A stretch of 64,000 nucleotides of DNA from Mesorhizobium qingshengii. GTDB lineage: Bacteria; Pseudomonadota; Alphaproteobacteria; Rhizobiales; Rhizobiaceae. Under the pieces are notes generated by a model. It was not told where the DNA came from. It ran no database searches and saw only the letters and a list, made by a program, of their open reading frames with translations. Of this stretch, positions 13,025-21,094 are shown piece by piece; positions within the stretch are counted from its first letter, which is position 1; every line of letters begins with the position of its first letter. The stretch is from the NCBI RefSeq assembly GCF_027563465.1, contig NZ_JAPFQA010000003.1:62001-126000 (forward strand). The letters run 5' to 3'. Made by a program: the position numbers and the translations under genes.

Positions 13025-13927
13025 ATGAAGAGAGTTCGCAAGGCAGTTTTCCCGGTCGCCGGCCTCGGCACACGGTTTCTCCCGGCCACCAAGGCTGTTC
13101 CCAAGGAAATGCTGACCGTCGTCGACAGGCCGGTCATCCAATATGTCGTCGACGAGGCGCGCGAGGCGGGCATCGAGCATTTCATCTTCGTGACCGGCCG
13201 CAACAAGGCAGTCATAGAAGATCATTTCGATATCCAGTTCGAGCTCTATGACACGCTGGCACAGCGCGGCAAGGATGAGCAGCTTGCCCGCCTGCAGCGG
13301 CTGCAGCCGGCGCCGGGGCAGACCAGCTTCACCCGCCAGCAGGCACCGATGGGGCTCGGCCATGCCGTCTGGTGCGCGCGCGAACTGGTTGGCGACGAAC
13401 CTTTCGCGCTGCTGTTGCCCGACATGATCATGCAGTCGGAAAAGAGCTGCATGAAGGCGATGGTCGAGCTGTACGAGGAAACCGGCAACAACATCATCGC
13501 GGTGCAGGAGTGCGATCCCGCCGAAGCCCATAAATACGGCATCGTCGGCCGCGGCGAGGATACGCATCATGGCTTCCGCATCACCGAGATGGTGGAAAAG
13601 CCGAAGACCGGCACCGCGCCGTCCAATCTCTACATCAATGGGCGCTACATCCTGCAGCCCGAGATCTTCAAGATACTCGAAGACCAGGAACAAGGTGCTG
13701 GCAACGAGATCCAGCTCACCGACGCGATGCTGAAACTGGAAAAGCAGCAGCCCTTCTATGGCTACCACTATCAGGGCCGCACCTTCGATTGCGGATCGCC
13801 GGAAGGCTTCGTCGAGGCCAATGTCGCCTTCGCGCTGTGGCGCAGCGACATGAACGAGAACATCGCTGGCGTCATCCGCACGCTGCTCGATGAGATAAAA
13901 CCATCGGCGCGGCGCGGCGCGGCCTAA
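13025..13927 (+). CDS. galU: UTP--glucose-1-phosphate uridylyltransferase
   Basis: 300 residues. It makes UDP-glucose from UTP and glucose-1-phosphate for exopolysaccharide, LPS core, cyclic glucan and trehalose synthesis. The nucleotide-binding signature [12 protein letters not shown] is at about residues 11-22, and the catalytic Lys and metal ligands lie in [15 protein letters not shown] and NEIQLTDA, all typical for bacterial GalU/ExoN. Size is normal and there is no targeting signal. The downstream beta-barrel gene is convergent and kdsD lies beyond it, so the three form an envelope-polysaccharide neighbourhood. Confidence 0.96.
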   Translation: MKRVRKAVFPVAGLGTRFLPATKAVPKEMLTVVDRPVIQYVVDEAREAGIEHFIFVTGRNKAVIEDHFDIQFELYDTLAQRGKDEQLARLQRLQPAPGQTSFTRQQAPMGLGHAVWCARELVGDEPFALLLPDMIMQSEKSCMKAMVELYEETGNNIIAVQECDPAEAHKYGIVGRGEDTHHGFRITEMVEKPKTGTAPSNLYINGRYILQPEIFKILEDQEQGAGNEIQLTDAMLKLEKQQPFYGYHYQGRTFDCGSPEGFVEANVAFALWRSDMNENIAGVIRTLLDEIKPSARRGAA

Positions 13928-13949
13928 GGCAACCACCCCGCCATACTTC

Positions 13950-15740
13950 CTACCTCTGCACTTTCAGGCCCAGGTAGATGCTGTTGGCGGTGTAGTCGCG
14001 GCCAGGCAGGTTGCTGGTCAGCTTTTCGGTTCTCACCCGGCTGGTGAGGCCGGCATAGCGGTTCAACCACCATGTCAGCCCGGCTTCGGCGCTCAAGGTC
14101 ATGTCGTGGCCATCGATGCCGATATAGTCGCGCCAGTCCAGGCCCAGAGCCGCATTCCCGGTCAGGTTGGCGCGAATCTGCCGTTCGCCCGTCAAGCGAC
14201 CTGAATAGAGGATGTCGCCGCTTTGCCCGGCGGTGGTCGTGCCTTCGACGGTGGTCTTCCCGGTCAGGCCGATCATGGTGCCGCGTTCCGGCGACCATTT
14301 GAGGTCGGCGTTCATGGTCGCACCCGAGATCGCCTCCAGCCGGTCGTCGTCGATCGCTTCCCTTAGCCAGCCGGCCGAGAATTCGCCGGAGAGCTTCTCG
14401 CCCATGTCCAGTTGCAGGCCGGCGCGCGCGCCGAGCCGTGTCGAGGAGCGCTCGAAGCCATCGGTGTCGAAGCGAAGATCATAGGCCCGGCGACCGACCT
14501 CGATCTCGGTGAAGGGGGTGATGGCGGGGGAGATTTCGTAGCCGGTCCGCAAGGTCGCCGTATAGAGCGTGGAGTCGCGATCCTTCTGCGACAAGGAGGT
14601 GCCGTCCGAAAGCTTGGCGTTGCCATAGAAGTCGTGCGCGACCGCGCCGGTCAACGCATAGCGCATCTTGCCGACATCCTTCTCGATGCCGAGGCTGCCG
14701 TTCACGGTCTGCCGCAGCGGCTGCGAGGAGACACCGGCAATGGCGTCCGGCGACGAGGCCGATTCCGGTACGGCCTCGTAGCCGAGCTTGGCGATGGCGC
14801 GCAACTCATTGTCGAGGTCAACGTTGAGCTGGCCTTCGATGCGGCCCTGCGCATTATGAACCGGGTAACCCGATACGGTCTCGCGGAAAAGGCCGTAGCC
14901 GTCGATCGTCGCCGAGTTCTCGCGCCAGTCCGAGGCGGCGGAAAAGCGCAGCGCCGTCTCGGACAACAGCGCCGACTTGCCGGCATTGCTCGAATCGCCA
15001 TTCGACGTGGCGGTGAGGCCCTGTTCGATCGTCGGCCGTATGACGAAGGAGCCCCACTTGACGCCGGTGGCGGCAAAGGGATCGTCCTCGACCTTCTTGT
15101 TCTGGCCTTCGATGGAGGCGATGCGTTCGGCGCCGGGGTCGAGCTTCTGCCGGTCGGCGCTGTCGATGGTGAGGGCACGGCGGTTGGCCGTCTGATCCGC
15201 GTCGGTATTGTCAGCGCTTCCCACCGCGGCCGCAGTGGCGCCCGTGGTCGCGGCGGGGCCCGTGGTCGCGGTCGTCGACTTCTTCTTCGATTTGTCGGCG
15301 GCCCTGGACTTGTCCGCCGCCTTTTGCCTGGCAGTCGATGGGCGGCGAGGCTTCGGCGGCGCCGTGGTGTCGGTGGATGTGTCGTCGGTGGCAGCCGGAG
15401 GATCGAAAACACTGCCGGTCGCGGTCGCGTCGTTGGTGTTCGTGTCGTCAGGCACGGCGCCGGCGCTGGCCGGCAGGTAGGTTCGCGCCGGTGCGTTGTC
15501 CTGCGCCGCGTTGGCCGATGCCTGCTGGGCCTGCTTGGCAAGAGCCAGTTTTCTCGCCTTGCGCTGCTGATCGGACAGGATCGCCGATTCCGAGACCTCG
15601 CCACGCAGTTCCGTTTCCTGGGCATGGAGGGGCGCCGGGCGCAGCAAGGCAAGCATGCTGGTCGCCAGCAGCAAGGCGCAGGCCGCCTTGCCCCTTCGTC
15701 CTCTTGATTTTTCTGGCTGGGCCCCGGACATCGCCACCAC
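13950..15740 (-). CDS. Outer-membrane beta-barrel protein with low-complexity N-terminal region
   Basis: A 596-residue exported protein. The signal peptide is about residues 17-41 (hydrophobic CALLLATSMLALL, cleavage after LHA). Residues 45-215 form a low-complexity stretch rich in Thr, Ala, Pro and Lys. From about 235 onwards there are amphipathic alternating strands typical of a porin-like barrel (for example RYALTGAVAHDFYGNAKL, TLSAEAGLTWWLNRYAGL), matching the outer-membrane beta-barrel (BBP2-like) proteins found next to galU and kdsD in rhizobia. The function is not established; transport or an envelope structural role is plausible. It ends 23 bases from galU (convergent) and is divergent from kdsD. 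Confidence 0.8.
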   Translation of the reverse strand: MVAMSGAQPEKSRGRRGKAACALLLATSMLALLRPAPLHAQETELRGEVSESAILSDQQRKARKLALAKQAQQASANAAQDNAPARTYLPASAGAVPDDTNTNDATATGSVFDPPAATDDTSTDTTAPPKPRRPSTARQKAADKSRAADKSKKKSTTATTGPAATTGATAAAVGSADNTDADQTANRRALTIDSADRQKLDPGAERIASIEGQNKKVEDDPFAATGVKWGSFVIRPTIEQGLTATSNGDSSNAGKSALLSETALRFSAASDWRENSATIDGYGLFRETVSGYPVHNAQGRIEGQLNVDLDNELRAIAKLGYEAVPESASSPDAIAGVSSQPLRQTVNGSLGIEKDVGKMRYALTGAVAHDFYGNAKLSDGTSLSQKDRDSTLYTATLRTGYEISPAITPFTEIEVGRRAYDLRFDTDGFERSSTRLGARAGLQLDMGEKLSGEFSAGWLREAIDDDRLEAISGATMNADLKWSPERGTMIGLTGKTTVEGTTTAGQSGDILYSGRLTGERQIRANLTGNAALGLDWRDYIGIDGHDMTLSAEAGLTWWLNRYAGLTSRVRTEKLTSNLPGRDYTANSIYLGLKVQR

Positions 15741-15983
15741 TGCTTGCGCGGCGCACGCGCGCCATACTTACCGAACCGTAAATGGGGATGGTTAACGGAG
15801 GGTTGAGGCAGCGACCCGCCGGCACCCTCGGCCGCCGATTTCCAAAGCGATACATGCGGCTTGCGCCAGGCGTCTTGTATTTCATGAATGCCGTTAGGCC
15901 AGACCACCGCACAGTCTTGGGCAATGCGCATCGGCGGCATTTCCGTTGGACAGGCGGACGGCAAAGCGCTAATCGCATCACCC

Positions 15984-16985
15984 ATGCATGCGGGATCCCT
16001 CGATAAGAAGCCCTTGGACCGGCAAGCGTCGATCGCTTCGGCGCTGAGAACGGTGGCAACCGAACAGGCCGGTGTCGCGGCGCTCGCGGAGGCGCTCGAG
16101 AACGGACTGGCCGGGCCTTTCGCCCAGGCTGTCGACATCGTGTCAAAAATCGAAGGCCGGGTCATCGTCACCGGTGTCGGCAAAAGCGGCCACATCGGCT
16201 CGAAGATCGCGGCGACGCTGGCTTCGACCGGCACGCCGGCTTTCTTTGTCCATCCTGTCGAAGCCAATCACGGCGATCTCGGTATGATCGCCAAGGACGA
16301 TGCCATCATCGCCATGTCGTGGTCGGGCGAGAGTCTCGAGCTCAAGGGCATCATCGCCTATTCCAGGCGGTTCTCCATTCCGCTGATTGCGATCACTGCC
16401 GGAGAGACGTCGGCGCTGGCGCGCGCGGCGGATGTGGTGCTCCTGCTGCCACGGGCTCAGGAAGCCTGTCCGCACGGCCTGGCGCCGACGACGTCGACGC
16501 TGCTGCAACTGGTGATGGGCGACGCGCTGGCGATCGCCTTGCTCGAGGCCCGCGGCTTCACACCGGACCATTTTCGCACCTTCCATCCCGGCGGCCAGCT
16601 CGGCGCCAACCTGACCCTGGTCTCCGAGATCATGCGGGTCGGCGATCAGATTCCGCTGGCCGTGCTAGGCACCAAGATGCCGGAAGCGGTCATGACGCTG
16701 TCTCAGAAAAAGGTCGGCTGCGTCTTGATCGTCGACACGAATGGCGAGCTGACCGGGATCATCACCGACGGCGATGTCGCGCGCAACCTGCACCGCAACC
16801 TGGCCGACGTTATCGTGGATGAGGTCATGACCCGCACGCCGAAGACGATCGATCCGCAGACGCTTGCGGGTACGGCGATCGCGCTGCTCAACGAGTACAA
16901 TATCGGCGCGCTGGTGGTGACCAAGAACAACATGCCGTTGGGCGTGGTTCACTTCCACGATCTCTTGCGCATCGGCGCCGCCTGA
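15984..16985 (+). CDS. kdsD: D-arabinose-5-phosphate isomerase (KpsF/GutQ family)
   Basis: A 333-residue protein with an N-terminal SIS sugar-isomerase domain (about 45-180, TGVGKSGHIGSKIA and SWSGES motifs) and two C-terminal CBS domains (about 205-330). It interconverts ribulose-5-phosphate and arabinose-5-phosphate, the first step to KDO for lipopolysaccharide. The essential His in FVHPVEANHGDLG is present. The start at 15984 gives the normal family length; the frame is open back to 15888 and no candidate has a good ribosome site. The upstream gap holds an imperfect CtrA-like TTAAC-N6-TTGAG at about 15792, too weak to assert. Confidence 0.92.
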   Translation: MHAGSLDKKPLDRQASIASALRTVATEQAGVAALAEALENGLAGPFAQAVDIVSKIEGRVIVTGVGKSGHIGSKIAATLASTGTPAFFVHPVEANHGDLGMIAKDDAIIAMSWSGESLELKGIIAYSRRFSIPLIAITAGETSALARAADVVLLLPRAQEACPHGLAPTTSTLLQLVMGDALAIALLEARGFTPDHFRTFHPGGQLGANLTLVSEIMRVGDQIPLAVLGTKMPEAVMTLSQKKVGCVLIVDTNGELTGIITDGDVARNLHRNLADVIVDEVMTRTPKTIDPQTLAGTAIALLNEYNIGALVVTKNNMPLGVVHFHDLLRIGAA

Positions 16986-16989
16986 AGGC

Positions 16990-17454
16990 TCAGACCGGCT
17001 CCACCGTCAGTTCCAGATCCGTATCGGCCGCAGCCGTCACCCGCACCTGCGTGCCAGCCGGCAGGTCCGGCCCGGAGACACGCCACAGCGTATCGCCCAG
17101 CCTGATGCGGCCGCGCCCGTTGGCGATCGGTTCGGCAAGCGTCGCCGTCTTGCCAACCATCTGCGCGCCGCGCCTGTTGAGCAGCGGCTGATCGGTCGGT
17201 TCGTCGCGGCCACCCACCAGCCTCTTGCCGACATAGGCCGAGACCAGCGACAGCGCCAGGAAGGCGAGGACCTGAACCTGCCAGGTCCAGAAGCCAGCAT
17301 CCCAGAGCAACAGCGACACGGCGCCGATCAGAATTGCGGCGATGCCGACCCACAGCATGAAGATGCCCGGCGCGATGATTTCCATCGCCAGCAGGACGAA
17401 GCCGAGAACCATCCAGTTCCACGGGCCGAGTTCGGAAATGACACGATCGATCAT
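16990..17454 (-). CDS. NfeD-like membrane protein
   Basis: 154 residues. The first two-thirds are hydrophobic with about three membrane segments (WMVLGFVLLAMEIIAPGIFM, LWVGIAAILIGAVSLLL, and VLAFLALSLVSAYVG). The C-terminal 60 residues form the OB-fold NfeD domain (RGAQMVGKTATL to ELTVEPV). Short NfeD proteins lack the protease domain and pair with SPFH proteins in membrane microdomains; this one lies 23 bases downstream of such a gene and is surely in its operon. The precise role is unknown; membrane quality control is the usual suggestion. Confidence 0.9.
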   Translation of the reverse strand: MIDRVISELGPWNWMVLGFVLLAMEIIAPGIFMLWVGIAAILIGAVSLLLWDAGFWTWQVQVLAFLALSLVSAYVGKRLVGGRDEPTDQPLLNRRGAQMVGKTATLAEPIANGRGRIRLGDTLWRVSGPDLPAGTQVRVTAAADTDLELTVEPV

Positions 17455-17477
17455 GGCGTTCTCCTATGTTGGAGACA

Positions 17478-18428
17478 TCAGTTGTCGGTTGGGCGCACGA
17501 CCGGCGGGCGCGCGGCCTGCCGTTGCGCGCCGGCCGTGCCTTCGCCGCGGAAGACCTCCCTGGCGATCTCGCCGATGCCGCCGAGCGAGCCGATCAGAGA
17601 CGACGCCTCGAAGGGCATCAGCACGATCTTGCTGTTGGTGGCCGTGCCGATCTTGCCCAGCGCCTCGGTGTATTTCTGCGCGACGAAGTAATTCAGCGCC
17701 TGCACGTCGCCCTTGGAAATCGCTTCCGACACCACCTGCGTGGCGCGGGCTTCCGCTTCGGCCGAACGCTCGCGCGCCTCGGCGTCGCGGAAGGCTGCTT
17801 CCTTGCGGCCCTCGGCCTCGAGGATCTGCGACTGCTTGAGACCCTCGGCAGCGAGGATCTGCGCGCGCTTGTTGCGCTCCGCGGTCATCTGCCGGCCCAT
17901 CGATTCGATCAGATTGGCCGGCGGGTTGATGTCCTTGATCTCGACGCGGGTGATCTTGATGCCCCACGGATGCGCGGCTTCGTCGACGACGCGCAGCAGC
18001 CGCTCGTTGATGGCGTCGCGGTTGGACAAGAGCTCGTCGAGGTCCATCGAGCCCATGACGGTACGGATGTTGGTCATCGTCAGGTTGAGGATGGCGTTCT
18101 GCAAACCGGCAACCTGATAGGCGGCCTGTGCCGCATTGAGAATCTGGTAGAAGGCGATGCCGTCGACACCGACGATGGCGTTGTCGCGGGTGATGATCTC
18201 CTGGCTCGGAACGTCGAGCACCTGTTCCATCATGTTCATCTTGGCGCCGACGCGGTCGACGAAGGGCATGATGAGGTTGAGGCCAGGGCTCAGTGTCTTG
18301 GTGTAACGGCCAAAACGTTCGACGGTATAGTTATAGCCTTGCGGAATTGTCTTGATGCCCTTGAACAGCACCAGCACGACAAGCGCGACCAGAACAATGA
18401 CCGCGATATCAAAACCACTGAAATCCAT
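17478..18428 (-). CDS. SPFH/Band 7 (stomatin/QmcA-like) membrane protein
   Basis: A 316-residue protein with an N-terminal membrane anchor ([18 protein letters not shown], about 8-25), the SPFH/Band 7 domain (about 25-190, with [20 protein letters not shown]) and a long charged coiled coil (about 190-265, rich in E, A, R, K). Such proteins oligomerise at the inner membrane and, with NfeD partners, organise microdomains and membrane proteases. The length matches QmcA. The start has GGGAGAG upstream. A 12-bp hairpin (18448-18476) lies immediately before the ribosome site. Confidence 0.92.
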   Translation of the reverse strand: MDFSGFDIAVIVLVALVVLVLFKGIKTIPQGYNYTVERFGRYTKTLSPGLNLIMPFVDRVGAKMNMMEQVLDVPSQEIITRDNAIVGVDGIAFYQILNAAQAAYQVAGLQNAILNLTMTNIRTVMGSMDLDELLSNRDAINERLLRVVDEAAHPWGIKITRVEIKDINPPANLIESMGRQMTAERNKRAQILAAEGLKQSQILEAEGRKEAAFRDAEARERSAEAEARATQVVSEAISKGDVQALNYFVAQKYTEALGKIGTATNSKIVLMPFEASSLIGSLGGIGEIAREVFRGEGTAGAQRQAARPPVVRPTDN

Positions 18429-18447
18429 TTGGCTCTCCCTCAGACAT

Positions 18448-18476
18448 CGGCCGCGCGAGCCATTCTCGCGCGGCCG
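18448..18476 (-). other. Perfect 12-bp hairpin upstream of the SPFH gene
   Basis: CGGCCGCGCGAG (18448-18459), five-base loop, CTCGCGCGGCCG (18465-18476). It lies 20 bases before the SPFH start. No T run follows on either strand, so it may be a terminator-like end for the upstream oxidoreductase gene, an RNA stabiliser, or an operator. Confidence 0.6.
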
Positions 18477-18549
18477 ACTTCACCAAAGACTTAAGTGTGT
18501 TTCAGGAGCGTTACAATCAGGTGATGAGGGATTGTTTGTGGGCTTGCGA

Positions 18550-19761
18550 TCAGCGGTTGAAGGCAAACAGCCTTGCATCCGTGTCCTCCAGCCCGTTGAT
18601 CGAGGCCGAGACAATTTCCGATGCGATCTGTGAAAAGGTGATGCCGTTGCCGCCGTAGCCCATGACGGCGTGGATGCGGGGGTGCCTGGGAATGGCACCG
18701 ATATAGGGCAGGCCGGTGGTTGTGGTGCCGAAAGAACCGGCCCAGGCGAATTCGGGCCTGACATCGAGATGCGGAAACAGCCGGCCAAGCTTCTCGGATA
18801 TCCGCGCGCTCTTTTCGGCGATCAGTCGATCTCGCCGCGTCTCGTCGACAAAATCCTCGTCCTCGCCGCCGCAGATGACCCGGCCGTCGGCCGTCGCGCG
18901 CATATAGAGGTACGGGTCCGAAGCCTCCCAGATGAACGCCGCCCGCGGCCAGATCTTTCGCGATTGCGAGCGCGTCGCCATCGCCCATGTCGAGATGATC
19001 TGGTGAGCCGCTGCCGGCACGACGTCGACCAGCTCGTAACCGGTGGCCAGAACAACATGCCGTGCCGTGATGGTCTGGCCATCCCTGGTCGCGACGACCA
19101 CCTCGTCGGCGCTGTCCTCGATCGTCGTCGCTTCGACGGGGGCGTAGAAGCGTGCCTTCCGCTCGAGTGCCTCGAGCAGCAGCCCGGCCGTCAGTTTGCG
19201 CGGGTCGAGCGCGATGTTGCCATGGCTCAGGATGGCGCCGTCGCGGTCGATGCCGAATGTCTCCGCCAGCGGTGCCGGCGTGAGATAGGTCGCGGCGATG
19301 CCTGCTTGCCGACGCGCGTCGGCTTCATCACGCAATTCCGACGGGCCGAGCACCGTGCCGGCCAGATAGAGTGACTGGGTGCGGCTTGGGCCGCAGTTGA
19401 TGCCGAGTTCGGCAATGCGGGCGGCGAGATTGGAGACGGCGAGCCGCGAGCGCCGCCAGGCCTGCTCCGCCGGGCCCTTGCCGATCATCTTCGAGAGCGT
19501 CGAAAGCGGCTGGTCGATTTCGAACTGCACCAGCGCGGTGGTTGCGGGGGTCGAGCCTTTCAGCGGGCCGCGGCGGTCGATACCAATCACCGAATGGCCG
19601 TCGGCCGTCAGCGCCTCGGCCATCATGGCACCGCTGATGCCCATGCCGATGATGAGCACATCGGTCTTCACGTCTCTTGTCAGACTAGCCGTCGGCACAG
19701 CAGGCGCGCGATAGGCGGACCAGACGGGCCGGCCGGTTCTGAGGTCGAGTTTGCGAGACAT
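18550..19761 (-). CDS. FAD-dependent oxidoreductase (DAO family)
   Basis: 403 residues with an N-terminal dinucleotide-binding motif preceded by a short extension: DVLIIGMGISGAMMAEAL near residues 34-51, then the acidic end of strand two in VIGIDRRGP. A second conserved patch, GGEDEDF, and the C-terminal GYGGNGITFSQIAS, which contacts FAD, place it in the D-amino-acid oxidase/glycine oxidase superfamily. These enzymes oxidise amines or amino acids with oxygen or a quinone; the substrate is not evident. No membrane segment or signal peptide. It lies downstream of hemH on the same strand with a 132-base gap. Confidence 0.85.
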   Translation of the reverse strand: MSRKLDLRTGRPVWSAYRAPAVPTASLTRDVKTDVLIIGMGISGAMMAEALTADGHSVIGIDRRGPLKGSTPATTALVQFEIDQPLSTLSKMIGKGPAEQAWRRSRLAVSNLAARIAELGINCGPSRTQSLYLAGTVLGPSELRDEADARRQAGIAATYLTPAPLAETFGIDRDGAILSHGNIALDPRKLTAGLLLEALERKARFYAPVEATTIEDSADEVVVATRDGQTITARHVVLATGYELVDVVPAAAHQIISTWAMATRSQSRKIWPRAAFIWEASDPYLYMRATADGRVICGGEDEDFVDETRRDRLIAEKSARISEKLGRLFPHLDVRPEFAWAGSFGTTTTGLPYIGAIPRHPRIHAVMGYGGNGITFSQIASEIVSASINGLEDTDARLFAFNR

Positions 19762-19893
19762 TGAATTCTCCGGAGGTGCCGCTCAACGCTCCGAAGCGTG
19801 TGTGGTTCCGGTGTCAGAGCGGCGAGCCGCTCCAACTCTTTGTTCGAGGCAATTCCGGACGGAAAACCGTTTCACACTTTTCCTGGAATTGCC

Positions 19894-20958
19894 TTATGCC
19901 CAGCCGGACAGTTCGCGCCGCACCATCGCCTCGATCACCGCCATGCCTTCGGCGCTGTCGTTGAGGCACGGGATGTGGGCGAAGTTCTTGCCGCCGGCAT
20001 GGTGGAAGGTCTCGGCCGCCTCGCGGCCGATTTCGTCCAGCGTCTCGATGCAGTCGACCGAAAAGCCGGGATTGACGATGGCAATCGACTTCACGCCATC
20101 CTTGGCCAGTTTCTCCACCGTCTTGTCGGTATAGGGTTGCAGCCATTCCTGTGCGCCGAAGCGCGACTGGAAGGCGATGATCAGCTTCTTCTCGCTCCAA
20201 CCGAGCCGTTCGCGCAACAGCCGCGTCGTCTTCTGGCAGTGGCAATGGTAGGGATCGCCCTTCTCGAAATAGGGCTTCGGGATGCCGTGATAGGAGGCGA
20301 TGACGACCTCCGGCTCGAAATCCAGCGTCGCCAGATGCCGTTCGATCGAGCGGGCGAGCGCTTCGATATAGACGGGCTCGTCATGGTAAGGCGGCACGCT
20401 GCGGATGGCTGGCGCCGCACGCATCTTCATCAAGGCCCGAAAGAGCTGGTCATTGGCGGTGGCGGTGGTGGTCGCCGAGTATTGCGGATAGAGCGGGAAC
20501 GACAGGATACGGTCGCAGCCTTTTTCGACCAGCCCCTGGGCAACGCTCGCGGTCGAAGGACTGCCATAGCGCATCGCCCAGTCGACGACGACATTGGGCA
20601 GGTCGGCGAGCGCCTCGGCCAGCTTTTCGCCCTGGGCACGGGTGTAGGTGCGCAGCGGCGACTCGTTCCTCTCCTGGTTCCAGATGCGGGCATAGTTGGC
20701 ACCGGACTTCTTCGGTCGCGCGGTGAGCACAAGCCCATAGAGGATCGGATACCAGATCGCCCTGTTGAGTTCGATGACGCGCGGGTCGGACAGGAATTCC
20801 CGGAGATAACGCCACATCGACTTGAAATCGGTGCCGTCGGGCGTGCCGAGATTGACCAGCAGGACGCCGATCTTGCCAGCCTTGACCGGCGGATGTCCGG
20901 CCGGCAATGGGCCGATGGCCTTCGCGGGTTTGGGATCGACAGGGGTGGAAAGCGTCAT
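19894..20958 (-). CDS. hemH: Ferrochelatase
   Basis: A 354-residue enzyme that inserts Fe2+ into protoporphyrin IX, the last step of protoheme synthesis. The catalytic His224 lies in IASYHGIPKPY, the core signature. Other marks are VLLVNLGTPDG at about 32-42, FPLYPQYSATTTA, and a conserved Glu in the C-terminal NPGFSVDCIETLDEIG. It has an N-terminal extension of about 25 residues rich in Pro, common in rhizobial HemH. It is soluble or membrane-associated in the cytoplasm. The stretch 20959-21040 to its right shows no gene. Confidence 0.95.
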   Translation of the reverse strand: MTLSTPVDPKPAKAIGPLPAGHPPVKAGKIGVLLVNLGTPDGTDFKSMWRYLREFLSDPRVIELNRAIWYPILYGLVLTARPKKSGANYARIWNQERNESPLRTYTRAQGEKLAEALADLPNVVVDWAMRYGSPSTASVAQGLVEKGCDRILSFPLYPQYSATTTATANDQLFRALMKMRAAPAIRSVPPYHDEPVYIEALARSIERHLATLDFEPEVVIASYHGIPKPYFEKGDPYHCHCQKTTRLLRERLGWSEKKLIIAFQSRFGAQEWLQPYTDKTVEKLAKDGVKSIAIVNPGFSVDCIETLDEIGREAAETFHHAGGKNFAHIPCLNDSAEGMAVIEAMVRRELSGWA

Positions 20959-21040
20959 GAGGGTTCTCCGGGAGACGCGAACCTAATCATCTCGCGCGCG
21001 CTTTCAATACCGCGTCTGGCCGCACCCTGGGCTGAAAACA

Positions 21041-21068
21041 GAAAACCCGCCCGAATTCACGGGCGGGT
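21041..21068 (-). terminator. Rho-independent terminator of the 5'-nucleotidase gene
   Basis: On the minus strand ACCCGCCCG (21068-21060), loop of six bases, CGGGCGGGT (21053-21045) followed by a short T run. It lies 27 bases after the stop of the 5'-nucleotidase gene. Confidence 0.88.
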
Positions 21069-21094
21069 CTTCCTTTGAAAGGGGCGAAGCGACG

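Noticed and set aside
15792..15808. CtrA-like TTAAC...TTGAG between the beta-barrel gene and kdsD
   Set aside because: The second half-site is TTGA rather than TTAA; too degenerate to claim.
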